From positions 1 to 5,884 of the forward strand of contig JAJRTM010000512.1 in NCBI GenBank assembly GCA_024278285.1: a stretch of 5,884 nucleotides of DNA, written 5' to 3'. The position numbers were made by a program, and so were the translations under genes. Shown here piece after piece: positions 1-5,884 of this stretch (position 1 is the first letter of the stretch; each line of letters begins with the position of its first letter). Below the pieces are notes generated by a model, which searched no databases, was not told the DNA's origin, and saw only the letters and a program-made list of their open reading frames with translations. The stretch comes from Planctomycetota bacterium (GTDB taxonomy: Bacteria; Planctomycetota; Planctomycetia; Planctomycetales; Planctomycetaceae).

Positions 1-579
1 GAAGTCGCTGCGAGTCTTGCGAAGAACTTGCGGGAAGATCAGCTTGTCGTTTCGATTGCAGCCGGGGTGACGCTTTCGCAGCTTGAAGATTATCTGCAAG
101 GGCATCAACAAATAATTCGCATCATGCCAAACACCCCTGCGCTTGTGGGAGCAGGGGCGGCGGGGATGTCTTGTGCGGCTGCGGTTTCAAAACAGCAGCG
201 AGATTTTGTACTTCAGTTGATGACAACCGTCGGGATATGCCACGAAGTGGAAGAACATCTGCTGGATGCTGTCACCGGGTTATCGGGGTCCGGGCCTGCT
301 TATATTTTTCAGGTGATTGAAGCCTTGAGCGATGGCGGCGTGAAAGAGGGATTGCCTCGTAATATTGCAACTGAGTTGGCTGCACAGACAGTTTTAGGGG
401 CAGCGAAAATGGTGCTGGAAACGGGGGAACATCCTGGCAGTTTGAAAGACGCAGTGACTTCTCCAGCAGGAACAACCATTGCAGCGATCGCGGCGCTGGA
501 GCGAGGCGGAATGCGAGCTGCACTGATGGATGCAGTCCAAACGGCTGCAAACCGCTCGCGAGAACTTTCACAGTCGTAA
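1..579 (+). CDS. proC: Pyrroline-5-carboxylate reductase, C-terminal part (5' end outside window)
   Basis: Cytoplasmic enzyme that reduces 1-pyrroline-5-carboxylate to L-proline with NAD(P)H, the last step of proline synthesis. The frame is open from base 1 to the TAA at 577-579, giving 192 residues of a family usually near 270, so about 80 N-terminal residues with the Rossmann glycine motif lie off the left edge. The TTG at 28 is not the start: the residues before it (EVAASLAKN) continue the Rossmann domain. Visible family features are [12 protein letters not shown] (about residues 41-52 of the visible part), the [11 protein letters not shown] segment opening the helical dimerisation domain (about 93-103), and the C-terminal ProC signature, [15 protein letters not shown] followed by the helix IAAIAALE (about 145-167). 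No frameshift or internal stop is seen. The next gene begins 159 bp downstream, beyond a palindromic element, so co-transcription is uncertain. The identification is secure. Confidence 0.95.
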   Translation, partial: EVAASLAKNLREDQLVVSIAAGVTLSQLEDYLQGHQQIIRIMPNTPALVGAGAAGMSCAAAVSKQQRDFVLQLMTTVGICHEVEEHLLDAVTGLSGSGPAYIFQVIEALSDGGVKEGLPRNIATELAAQTVLGAAKMVLETGEHPGSLKDAVTSPAGTTIAAIAALERGGMRAALMDAVQTAANRSRELSQS

Positions 580-624
580 GGTTTGCTTTTTCGGGTAGGT
601 AAACCCAGAATGATAATAACACTT

Positions 625-703
625 GGCGAGCCGGGGGAGTTACCTCCGGGTGGCTTTGCTGGAAATACCACATTTACCAGGGAGTTAACACCCCCGGCTC
701 GCC
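625..703. repeat. Long imperfect palindrome made of two inverted GC-rich repeat units (REP/BIME-like)
   Basis: The outer arms GGCGAGCCGGGGG (625-637) and CCCCCGGCTCGCC (691-703) are perfect 13-base inverse complements. Pairing continues inward to 647 and 681 with only two mismatches (638/690 and 643/685), giving a 23-position stem around a 33-base centre. The centre can form a small extra stem, GTGG 650-653 with CCAC 668-671. Each half also folds alone: 631-637 with 643-649 around AGTTA on the left, and GGG 680-682 with CCC 691-693 around GTTAAC on the right. Reading the right half on the minus strand gives nearly the same unit as the left half, so this looks like an inverted doublet of one repeat family. 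A six-T run at 718-723 lies 14 bases after the stem, too far for a standard intrinsic terminator. No target-site duplication is visible. The element probably insulates proC from the lactonase gene, which is inference. Confidence 0.8.
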
Positions 704-738
704 TGTTCCTTCCATAGTTTTTTATAAGGACAAGATCG

Positions 739-1866
739 ATGAAGATTCTTATGTCTGGATGTTTGGCAATCGCTTCTGTGCTATTGAGCCTTCAAACGAC
801 TCAAGCGGAACAGCAATGGATTTACATTGCCAGTCCGGCCAAGCCAGCGGTCATTTATCGTTGCGTACTCGATTTGAATACGGGGCAATTCGGTAAGTTG
901 GAAATTGCAGCCGACGATGTGCGAACCGGCTTTATGGCGTTGCATCCCACGAAACCAATTCTATATGCAGGCACAAGCGAAAAAGTTGAGAAGGGGGCAC
1001 CAAACGGTTTTGTGAGAGCGTATCGCATAAATAAAAAAAGTGGCGGCCTGTCGTTACTCAGTATCGCCCCGACAGAGGACAAAGGGACAACGCATATCGA
1101 AGTTTCCCCATTGGGGAATGTCGTGCTGGTTTGTCACTACGGCGGCGAGGGAACTTCTGCAATCCCATTGAACCCCAAAGGTGAGTTAATCAAAAAAGTA
1201 TCGAAGATTAAGCATGAAGGTTCTGGGGGAACGAAGCGGCAAACTCGCCCGCATCCACATGGGGTGGCGATTCACAAAGGGGGGAAATTCGTTTGTGTTG
1301 CAGACTTGGGGAACGATCATATTGAAGTCTTTTCCATTTCCAAAGAGGGCGAACTTTCAAAATGCTCGTTCTGGGAATCTGCCCCCGGTGCCGGTCCGCG
1401 GCATGTCAGTTTTCATCCGAATGGAAAATGGCTGTACTGCATAAACGAACTCGACAACACGCTGGTGCTTCTCGATTTTGATGCGAAAAGCGGCAAGCTG
1501 AAAGAAATCCAAACGATTAATACACTCCCCGAAGATTTCAAAGGGACCAGCTACACGGCTGAAATTGCGATTCATCCGAATGGAAAGTTTTTGTACGGTT
1601 CGAACCGCGGGCATAACAGCACCGTGGTCTGTAAGATCGATCAGAAAAATGGACGATTAAGCGTGGTTGAACACGAGCCAACACAGGGGGATCATCCTCG
1701 ATTTATCGGTATTGATCCAACCGGTTCTGTTTACCTGGCCGCGAACATGAATGCGAATTCGATTGTCTCGTTTCATGTGGATCAAAAAACAGGAGCGCTG
1801 AAACCGAGCGGCCATACTCTGGAAATTGCTCGCCCGATGTGTGTCCTTTTTGTTACCAAAAAATAG
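739..1866 (+). CDS. Secreted lactonase-family beta-propeller protein (6-phosphogluconolactonase-like)
   Basis: 375 residues. The start at 739 has a good Shine-Dalgarno sequence, AAGGA (726-730), 8 bases upstream. The N-terminus is a classic signal peptide: Met-Lys, a hydrophobic core at about residues 3-18, then QTTQA with likely cleavage after Ala23. The mature part, about 352 residues, matches the seven-bladed propeller Lactonase family (COG2706/PF10282). Recurring blade motifs are seen at [12 protein letters not shown] (67-78), [17 protein letters not shown] (177-193), [19 protein letters not shown] (219-237), [18 protein letters not shown] (274-291) and [19 protein letters not shown] (318-336). 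The RPHPHG motif (170-175) is typical of the Pgl-like branch. E. coli Pgl of this family hydrolyses 6-phosphogluconolactone in the cytosol. Export makes that exact role doubtful here, and a periplasmic lactonase or other sugar-lactone or propeller role is equally possible. The Cys8 in LMSGC lies too early to be a lipobox. The gene is flanked on both sides by palindromic repeats. Family assignment is firm, substrate unknown. Confidence 0.88.
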   Translation: MKILMSGCLAIASVLLSLQTTQAEQQWIYIASPAKPAVIYRCVLDLNTGQFGKLEIAADDVRTGFMALHPTKPILYAGTSEKVEKGAPNGFVRAYRINKKSGGLSLLSIAPTEDKGTTHIEVSPLGNVVLVCHYGGEGTSAIPLNPKGELIKKVSKIKHEGSGGTKRQTRPHPHGVAIHKGGKFVCVADLGNDHIEVFSISKEGELSKCSFWESAPGAGPRHVSFHPNGKWLYCINELDNTLVLLDFDAKSGKLKEIQTINTLPEDFKGTSYTAEIAIHPNGKFLYGSNRGHNSTVVCKIDQKNGRLSVVEHEPTQGDHPRFIGIDPTGSVYLAANMNANSIVSFHVDQKTGALKPSGHTLEIARPMCVLFVTKK

Positions 1867-1868
1867 AT

Positions 1869-1937
1869 GTAGGGTCCGCTATTGCGGACCAAACTGTGGC
1901 ATGCAAGATGAATAATGGCCCGCACAGCGGACCCTAC
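1869..1937. repeat. REP doublet: two GTAG-footed hairpins in inverted orientation
   Basis: The left unit is GTAG (1869-1872) followed by a perfect hairpin, GGTCCGC (1873-1879), loop TATT, GCGGACC (1884-1890). The right unit is its inverted copy: GGCCCGC (1917-1923), loop ACA, GCGGACC (1927-1933), then CTAC (1934-1937), with one C/A mismatch in the stem. The outermost 12 bases of the doublet, GTAGGGTCCGCT (1869-1880) and AGCGGACCCTAC (1926-1937), are perfect inverse complements, with a spacer of about 26 bases between the two hairpins. A GTAG tetranucleotide at the 5' foot of a short hairpin is the known hallmark of REP sequences recognised by RAYT (TnpA-REP) Y1 transposases, and inverted pairs are typical BIMEs. 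It begins 2 bp after the lactonase stop, so it can act as a transcript 3' end or an mRNA-stabilising structure. No T-tract follows. No RAYT gene lies in this window. Confidence 0.85.
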
Positions 1938-1964
1938 GTAATTGATGTAATAGAAATAAGTTCG

Positions 1965-2801
1965 ATGAAGTTTACGAAGATGCACGGGGCGGGGAATGAC
2001 TACGTTTATGTCAATCTCTTTGAGGAAACCGTCCCTGAAGATGTGACTGATTTAGCGGTTGCGATTAGTGACCGTCATACCGGCGTGGGGAGTGATGGCT
2101 TGATTTTGATCGAGCCTTCGGAAATCGCCGATGCCCGTATGAGAATGTTTAACGCGGACGGAAGTGAATCGGAAATGTGTGGCAACGGCATCCGCTGTGT
2201 CGCCAAGTATGTTTACGATCACGGGATCGCGGTCAAAGAAGAAATGAGCATCGAAACCGGTGCAGGAGTGTTGGCACTCACACTGTTTCCTGAAGAAGGT
2301 AAAGTGAAGCAAGTACGCGTTAATATGGGGCGACCGATTTTAGAATCAGCACAAATTCCAACCACACTTACGGGCGATCCTCCAGTGAATTCTGAATTGG
2401 TTGTCGGAGATAGAAATCTGCAAGTCACTTGTATTTCCATGGGCAACCCGCACTGTATTACTTTTGTCGATGAAGTGAATGATGAATGGGTACACGGCAT
2501 CGGACCACAAATTGAAACAGATGCCGCGTTTCCAAATCGCGTCAATGCAGAATTTATTCAGGTTGTTTCGCCCAGTGAATTTATCATGCGGGTCTGGGAA
2601 AGAGGCTCAGGAGAAACAATGGCCTGCGGAACGGGAGCTTGCGCGGTCGCGGTCGCAGGGGTTCTTACCGGTCGGACCGAGCGAAAGGTACTGGCTCACT
2701 TACCCGGCGGAGACCTACAACTGGAATGGTCACAGGAAACAGACGAAGTCTTCATGACCGGCCCCGCCATCGAAGTTTTTACCGGCGAATGGCCTTTATA
2801 A
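1965..2801 (+). CDS. dapF: Diaminopimelate epimerase
   Basis: Cytoplasmic, cofactor-free racemase that converts LL-2,6-diaminopimelate to the meso form, feeding lysine synthesis and DAP-type peptidoglycan. It has 278 residues against a family norm near 275. Both halves of the two-domain fold carry the catalytic cysteine motif: [16 protein letters not shown] (63-78) with Cys72, and [14 protein letters not shown] (214-227) with Cys221. Other family features are the N-terminal [21 protein letters not shown] (38-45), SMGNPHC (158-164) and PNRVNAEF (190-197). The ATG at 1965 is chosen because the protein then begins exactly at the conserved N-terminus. The frame stays open back to an ATG at 1839, but that extension would translate the lactonase tail and the REP doublet. 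Shine-Dalgarno support is weak, only an A/G-rich stretch just before the start. The stop is TAA at 2799-2801. The identification is secure and both cysteines are intact. Confidence 0.96.
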   Translation: MKFTKMHGAGNDYVYVNLFEETVPEDVTDLAVAISDRHTGVGSDGLILIEPSEIADARMRMFNADGSESEMCGNGIRCVAKYVYDHGIAVKEEMSIETGAGVLALTLFPEEGKVKQVRVNMGRPILESAQIPTTLTGDPPVNSELVVGDRNLQVTCISMGNPHCITFVDEVNDEWVHGIGPQIETDAAFPNRVNAEFIQVVSPSEFIMRVWERGSGETMACGTGACAVAVAGVLTGRTERKVLAHLPGGDLQLEWSQETDEVFMTGPAIEVFTGEWPL

Positions 2802-2990
2802 GGGATGGCTCAGACGCAACACGTCGGAAGTTATTGTCCTTACGATGGGTATAAAACCTTCGCCTTCAGGCGAATCCTTTAGTATCTTATCAATGAAATG
2901 CTGCGTAAAATTGTCCGGAAATATTAAAATAATTGGGTAGCTCATCCGCGTCACCCGGTTTCTGGAACATCTTTGTTAAGGACAGATAAG
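2802..2990. other. Intergenic region between dapF and the small gene
   Basis: A 189-bp non-coding gap. It contains one short perfect hairpin (2859-2874, listed separately) and an A/T-rich stretch around 2904-2936 that could hold a promoter for the downstream small gene. I found no -35/-10 pair with good spacing, so no promoter is called. The AAGGA Shine-Dalgarno of the small gene lies at 2978-2982. I see no tRNA, no riboswitch-like fold and no further open reading frame with coding character. Confidence 0.6.
2859..2874 (+). terminator. Short hairpin downstream of dapF, possible weak terminator
   Basis: TTCGCCT (2859-2865) and AGGCGAA (2868-2874) are perfect 7-base inverse complements. They fold most plausibly as a 6-bp stem with a TTCA loop. 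The next bases, TCCTTTAG, are only modestly T-rich, and the left side is preceded by AAAA, so a bidirectional intrinsic terminator is possible but poor. The hairpin sits 57 bp after the dapF stop and 116 bp before the next start, a reasonable place for a transcript end. It could instead be an isolated dispersed palindrome. Confidence 0.4.
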
Positions 2991-3329
2991 ATGCCGCAAT
3001 CTAACTGGACTGAAAAAGGGGCAACCCTGAGCGACAAATCTGCGATCAAGCAATTCAATCTGACGCAGGAAGAAATCTATGCTGCGGTCAGGGAAGAGAA
3101 ATTGCAATATCGCGAGTGTCACATACACGGAAATCCGTACTTGCGTTTGTTTACAGATGAAGTTGAGAAACTGGTCGCCGAACTGCACGGGCCAAACTAC
3201 CTTTCACAACAGAAGTTACAAACAGAATTAAAATCGGTCAAAAGCCAAATCCGCTCGATGAAGTCAAAGATTAAAACTTTAGAGAAACGGAAAGCCGAGC
3301 TGTTGATCGAACTGGCAGTAGAGTCGTAG
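2991..3329 (+). CDS. Small protein of unknown function: HTH-like N-terminal half plus C-terminal coiled coil
   Basis: 112 residues and no gene name recognised. The ATG at 2991 is preceded by AAGGA (2978-2982) at 8 bases. A TTG at 2973 is in frame upstream but has the Shine-Dalgarno inside its reading frame, so it is rejected. Residues about 13-63 look like a compact helical DNA-binding-type domain. The segment LTQEEIYAAVREEKL (24-38) resembles a helix-turn-helix, followed by QYRECHIHGNPYLRLFTDEVEKLV (39-62), which is like the wing and third helix of excisionase/MerR-type small regulators. Residues about 71-109 form a highly charged coiled coil: L75, L79, V82, I86, M89, I93, L96, L103 and L107 follow 4-3 heptad spacing with one Lys at position 100. 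It has no signal peptide or membrane segment. The likely picture is a dimeric cytoplasmic DNA-binding or scaffold protein. DNA binding is inferred from resemblance only. It lies 97 bp before pyk. Confidence 0.75.
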   Translation: MPQSNWTEKGATLSDKSAIKQFNLTQEEIYAAVREEKLQYRECHIHGNPYLRLFTDEVEKLVAELHGPNYLSQQKLQTELKSVKSQIRSMKSKIKTLEKRKAELLIELAVES

Positions 3330-3332
3330 GTA

Positions 3333-3387
3333 TTGGGGTGACTAAATTTCTGCTACAATGCCCACGATGAAGTAGAAGCAGGGGCAT
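3333..3387 (+). promoter_or_regulatory. Candidate extended -10 promoter and leader hairpin of pyk
   Basis: TGCTACAAT at 3351-3359 fits an extended -10 element (TG, one base, then TACAAT). The upstream TTGGGG (3333-3338) is a poor -35 with a short spacer of 15, which an extended -10 can tolerate. Transcription would start near 3366 and leave a leader of about 60 bases. ATGCCC (3358-3363) and GGGCAT (3382-3387) are inverse complements separated by 18 bases. They overlap the -10 and the start of the leader, so the match may mark an operator-like site or be chance. The pyk ribosome-binding site, AGGAG, is at 3417-3421. This is pattern-based with no experimental support. Confidence 0.45.
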
Positions 3388-3426
3388 CCAGTTCATGATT
3401 TTCATTCTATACTTACAGGAGTTTCG

Positions 3427-4884
3427 ATGGAGAGCATTCAGTTTGAGAAGCATCCGATTCGTACAAAAATTATTGCGACCGTTGGTCCTGCGTGTGCGTC
3501 CAAGGAAATGTTGCGTTCTCTTGCGGTAGCTGGAGTAGATGTCTTTCGGCTTAACTTTGCCCATGGAAAGCATAAATGGCTTGAACAGATTGTGCTGCGA
3601 ATTCGAGAAATCTCGACAGAACTGAACCAGCCAATTGGTATTCTTGGTGATCTGGCTGGTCCCAAAATTCGCTTGGGAATACTGCCTGATGAAGGCGTCG
3701 AATGTAAAACAGGCCAGCGATTTATCTTCGTCAAAAACGAAGTCCCCTTTGATGGCGTCCATTTAAGTTCAACGTACGAACATCTGATTGATGATTTACA
3801 ACCGGGGGACAAGGTTCTTCTGGCGGATGGAACAGTCGGGATGGTCGTGATCGAAAAGCCGGACGACTCGCAGGTTATTTGTGAAGTGGACCGTCCGGGA
3901 ATTATTCGTTCGAAACAGGGGATCAATCTTCCTGGTGTGAAACTGCAAACGCCTGCCTTAACAGAAAAAGATAAGGAAGATTTGGCCTGGGGTTTGAAGC
4001 AGAAACTGAATTTCTTCGGTCTCAGTTTTGTTCGCAGTGCCAAAGATTTGATTGAACTGCGGGAACTGATCAACAAATCTAATCCTGGCTATAAACCTAA
4101 GCTGATCGCTAAAATTGAAAAGCCGGAAGCGATTCAGGAAATGGATGCGATCACCAAAGTATGCGATTGCGTCATGATTGCCCGTGGGGATCTCGGTGTG
4201 GAAACCGATATTTCCTGGTTGCCTGTTTTGCAGAAACAGTTGATTCGTCATTGTAATGAACGACGCATCCCGGTTATCACTGCAACGCAAATGCTGGATA
4301 GTATGCAGTATCAACAGTTTCCCACGCGAGCAGAAGCGAACGATGTTGCCAATGCAGTACTGGATGGTTCTGATGCAGTCATGCTTTCCGGTGAAACTGC
4401 TGTCGGGAAATATCCGGTAGAAACGGTCGAGATGATGAGTAGAATCATTCTCCATTCGGAAGATTCGGTTCCCCGCAGAACAAATATCGATTGGAAAACA
4501 GATTCAAAAAGCCGGGCGCTGGTAGTGACTGAAGCCGTTACTTTGGGAGCCTGCACGGTCGCGGATCAACTGGATGCTGATTTGATGGTACTCTGTACTA
4601 AATCGGGACGAACCGCTCTTGCGATTTCCCGTCAACGCAGCCAGATTCCGTTATTGGCCCTCTCCGACAGTGCGAACACCGCCCGAACAATGTGCCTGTA
4701 TTGGGGGGTGATGCCGGTGCATACTTCTATTGTGAAACAACCCCCGGAAGAAATTTTAGACTTTGCAATCAACTGGGGAACGGGTAATGGGCTTCTCAAA
4801 CCGGGGTCTCGGATCGTGCTTATCTCCGATTCCAAATGGGGAGCCGAAGGACACGACGTGATGATGGTGCACGTTGTCTCCTGA
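3427..4884 (+). CDS. pyk: Pyruvate kinase
   Basis: Cytoplasmic glycolytic enzyme that transfers phosphate from phosphoenolpyruvate to ADP, giving pyruvate and ATP. It has 485 residues, normal for a bacterial enzyme. The start at 3427 has AGGAG (3417-3421) with 5-base spacing. The order is: N-terminal barrel strand [11 protein letters not shown] (12-22); FRLNFAHG (40-47) with substrate Arg41 and Asn43; GDLAGPKIR (74-82); the B domain at about 83-175; the signature [12 protein letters not shown] (225-236) with Lys229 and Glu231; the metal-binding segment IARGDLGVE (251-259) with Asp255; [10 protein letters not shown] (284-293); [32 protein letters not shown] (299-330); and a full C-terminal domain (about 355-485) with TKSGRTA (391-397). 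The monovalent-cation site carries Leu76 and Lys80 in place of Thr and Glu, which is the K+-independent, PykA-like pattern, and Ala45 replaces the usual Ser. The gene probably has its own promoter. Its TGA stop touches the stop of the opposite-strand gene with no spacer. Confidence 0.96.
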   Translation: MESIQFEKHPIRTKIIATVGPACASKEMLRSLAVAGVDVFRLNFAHGKHKWLEQIVLRIREISTELNQPIGILGDLAGPKIRLGILPDEGVECKTGQRFIFVKNEVPFDGVHLSSTYEHLIDDLQPGDKVLLADGTVGMVVIEKPDDSQVICEVDRPGIIRSKQGINLPGVKLQTPALTEKDKEDLAWGLKQKLNFFGLSFVRSAKDLIELRELINKSNPGYKPKLIAKIEKPEAIQEMDAITKVCDCVMIARGDLGVETDISWLPVLQKQLIRHCNERRIPVITATQMLDSMQYQQFPTRAEANDVANAVLDGSDAVMLSGETAVGKYPVETVEMMSRIILHSEDSVPRRTNIDWKTDSKSRALVVTEAVTLGACTVADQLDADLMVLCTKSGRTALAISRQRSQIPLLALSDSANTARTMCLYWGVMPVHTSIVKQPPEEILDFAINWGTGNGLLKPGSRIVLISDSKWGAEGHDVMMVHVVS

Positions 4885-5868
4885 TTATTTCGCCCAGGAC
4901 CAGTTCTTGCATTCTTTCAAATTCTGAATACAGAATGCAGGCCATTCTTTCTGATGCAGCGCGATGATGGTCTCTGCACTCATTGTCAGCATATCGCTTT
5001 GAGATTGCTCATCCAGCCCAGCCAGGTGACCTGAAAGTAATACACGATCCAATTCCAAAAGCGGACTCTCCAACGGCAGGGGTTCTGTTTCAAAGACATC
5101 CAAACCCGCGCCAAGCAAATGCCCCGTGCGAATCGCATCGCACAAATCTTGTTCATTCACTAAAGAGCCGCGTGCGGTATTAATCAGCACGGATCCCGGC
5201 TTCATTTGTGACAATGTTTTTTTGTTGATGATCTGATCGGTTGCAGGCCCTGAAGGGAGATGCAGCGAAACGTAATCTGCCTGTGGCCAAAGTTCTTCAA
5301 GCGTGACAGATTGAATTTGATGCTTATCCATAAATTCCTGATCGGGATACGGATCGTAAGCGACCACGTTCATTCCCAGGCCGATTGCTCGGGTTGCCAC
5401 CGCTTTGCCGATGCGTCCCAAACCGATCAAGCCAAGCGTGCTCCCCATCACACGAGGCGTGTTGAAGCGGATCCAGGTTCCTTTTCGGACCAGTTGATCA
5501 CGATCAGGAAAACCGCGGGCAACAGCCATCAATAACGCGATGGTATGTTCAGCCACGGCATGATGATTCACCCCTGGAGTGGTGGAAACGACAATCCCCG
5601 CTTCATCGCAGTAATTCAGGTCGATGGTATCAAAACCAACGCCTGTTCTGGCGATCACTTTCAGAGCAGGCAGCGACTTCAAAACTTCCGCCGTGTACGG
5701 TTCGACGCCTGCAATCACAGCGACACAATCGGCTACTTCTGAAATAAGCTGATCTTGATCCCAATAGTCCAACTGACGATTTCCCGGCAGAACTTCGAAG
5801 CCAGCCGAGGCGAGAAGCTTAAAATGTGGTCCATCATCGGAACTTAACGCGGTGCAACGAACTTTCAT
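4885..5868 (-). CDS. D-isomer-specific 2-hydroxyacid dehydrogenase (phosphoglycerate dehydrogenase type, no ACT domain)
   Basis: Cytoplasmic NAD-dependent oxidoreductase interconverting a D-2-hydroxyacid and its 2-oxoacid. It has 327 residues and runs from CAT at 5866-5868 to TTA at 4885-4887. The substrate-binding domain includes KVIARTGVGFDTID (70-83) and TTPGVNHHAVAEHTIALLMA (96-115). The Rossmann domain has GLIGLGRIG (146-154) and ends its second strand in YDP with Asp172, favouring NAD over NADP. The signature MKPGSVLINTARGSLVNEQ (222-240) follows. The catalytic triad is intact: Arg233, Glu262 in TEP, and His281 in SGHLAG. E. coli-type SerA carries a C-terminal ACT regulatory domain, absent here, so feedback by serine is not expected. 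The substrate could be 3-phosphoglycerate, glyoxylate/hydroxypyruvate or another acid, and no symbol is given. Shine-Dalgarno support is weak (GAG 4 bases upstream), and only 16 bases of upstream sequence are in the window, so its promoter is not visible. Confidence 0.9.
   Translation of the reverse strand: MKVRCTALSSDDGPHFKLLASAGFEVLPGNRQLDYWDQDQLISEVADCVAVIAGVEPYTAEVLKSLPALKVIARTGVGFDTIDLNYCDEAGIVVSTTPGVNHHAVAEHTIALLMAVARGFPDRDQLVRKGTWIRFNTPRVMGSTLGLIGLGRIGKAVATRAIGLGMNVVAYDPYPDQEFMDKHQIQSVTLEELWPQADYVSLHLPSGPATDQIINKKTLSQMKPGSVLINTARGSLVNEQDLCDAIRTGHLLGAGLDVFETEPLPLESPLLELDRVLLSGHLAGLDEQSQSDMLTMSAETIIALHQKEWPAFCIQNLKECKNWSWAK
4908..4939. other. Inverted repeat inside the 3' end of the dehydrogenase gene, just past the pyk stop
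   Basis: TGCATTCT (4908-4915) and AGAATGCA (4932-4939) are perfect 8-base inverse complements. The 16-base interior can pair further (TTCA 4916-4919 with TGAA 4925-4928). On the pyk strand the structure lies 23 bases after the stop. It is the only visible structure that could mark the pyk transcript end, since no intergenic spacer exists. It is A/T-leaning and lacks a clear T-tract, so a terminator is not claimed. It is coding sequence for the opposite gene and may be chance. Confidence 0.35.
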
Positions 5869-5884
5869 TGTGCTCAGACTTTGA

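Noticed and set aside
28..30. TTG as a start codon for proC
   Set aside because: The frame is open to the left edge and the residues before it fit the ProC Rossmann domain, so the gene is simply truncated by the window.
580..605. GGTTT/AAACC pair just after the proC stop as a terminator
   Set aside because: Only 5 bp around a wide loop and no T-tract after it; likely chance.
739..763. Lipoprotein signal (LMSGC) in the lactonase
   Set aside because: Cys8 lies before most of the hydrophobic core and -3 is Met; an ordinary signal peptidase I site after Ala23 fits better.
1411..1584. Repeated 14-base string CATCCGAATGGAAA in the lactonase gene
   Set aside because: Both copies encode the HPNGK motif of successive propeller blades, so protein repetition explains it.
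1839..1964. 42-codon in-frame upstream extension of dapF
   Set aside because: It would translate the end of the lactonase gene in another frame and the whole REP doublet; conserved DapF sequence begins exactly at the ATG at 1965.
2881..2972. Promoter for the small gene in the A/T-rich stretch
   Set aside because: TTATCA/TAAAAT and TTGTCC/TAAAAT pairs have spacings of 13 and 8, neither acceptable.
3438..4076. Long antisense reading frame opposite pyk (212 codons)
   Set aside because: It overlaps a clear pyruvate kinase, has no recognisable motif and its composition is what reverse-strand translation of a coding gene gives.
1..5884. Defence, phage, CRISPR, biosynthetic cluster or other new multi-gene system
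   Set aside because: All genes but one belong to known metabolic or lactonase families, no nuclease, transposase, helicase or repeat-spacer array is present, and the genes share no common pathway.

Overview
The window reads as an ordinary stretch of bacterial housekeeping chromosome. It holds six protein-coding genes and two dispersed palindromic repeat elements. Base composition looks close to balanced. The repeat types, the gene content and the flavour of the proteins suggest a planctomycete of the Gimesia type. That assignment is an inference from memory, not a computed match.

Layout, left to right. (1) The 3' two-thirds of proC (pyrroline-5-carboxylate reductase, last step of proline synthesis), cut by the left edge. 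(2) A 159-bp gap, half of it filled by a 79-bp imperfect palindrome (625-703) built from two inverted copies of a GC-rich repeat. (3) A secreted lactonase-family beta-propeller protein with a signal peptide (739-1866). (4) A REP doublet (1869-1937), two GTAG-footed hairpins in inverted orientation, starting 2 bp after the lactonase stop and ending 27 bp before the next start. (5) dapF (1965-2801), diaminopimelate epimerase for lysine and peptidoglycan. (6) A 189-bp gap with a small hairpin. (7) A 112-residue protein of unknown function with a helix-turn-helix-like first half and a regular coiled-coil second half (2991-3329). (8) A likely extended -10 promoter and then pyk, pyruvate kinase (3427-4884). 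(9) On the opposite strand, a D-2-hydroxyacid dehydrogenase of the phosphoglycerate dehydrogenase type without an ACT domain (4885-5868). Its stop codon directly abuts the stop codon of pyk.

The genes do not form one pathway. ProC, DapF and Pyk are core metabolism (proline; lysine and cell wall; glycolysis). The dehydrogenase is a general 2-hydroxyacid or 3-phosphoglycerate oxidoreductase. The lactonase-like protein probably acts outside the cytoplasm. I see no defence system, phage, insertion sequence, CRISPR array, tRNA or rRNA, and no convincing new multi-gene system.

The points most worth a second look are the two REP-like families bracketing the lactonase gene, the K+-independent-type residues in pyruvate kinase, the zero-base convergent junction at 4884/4885, and the uncharacterised small protein.
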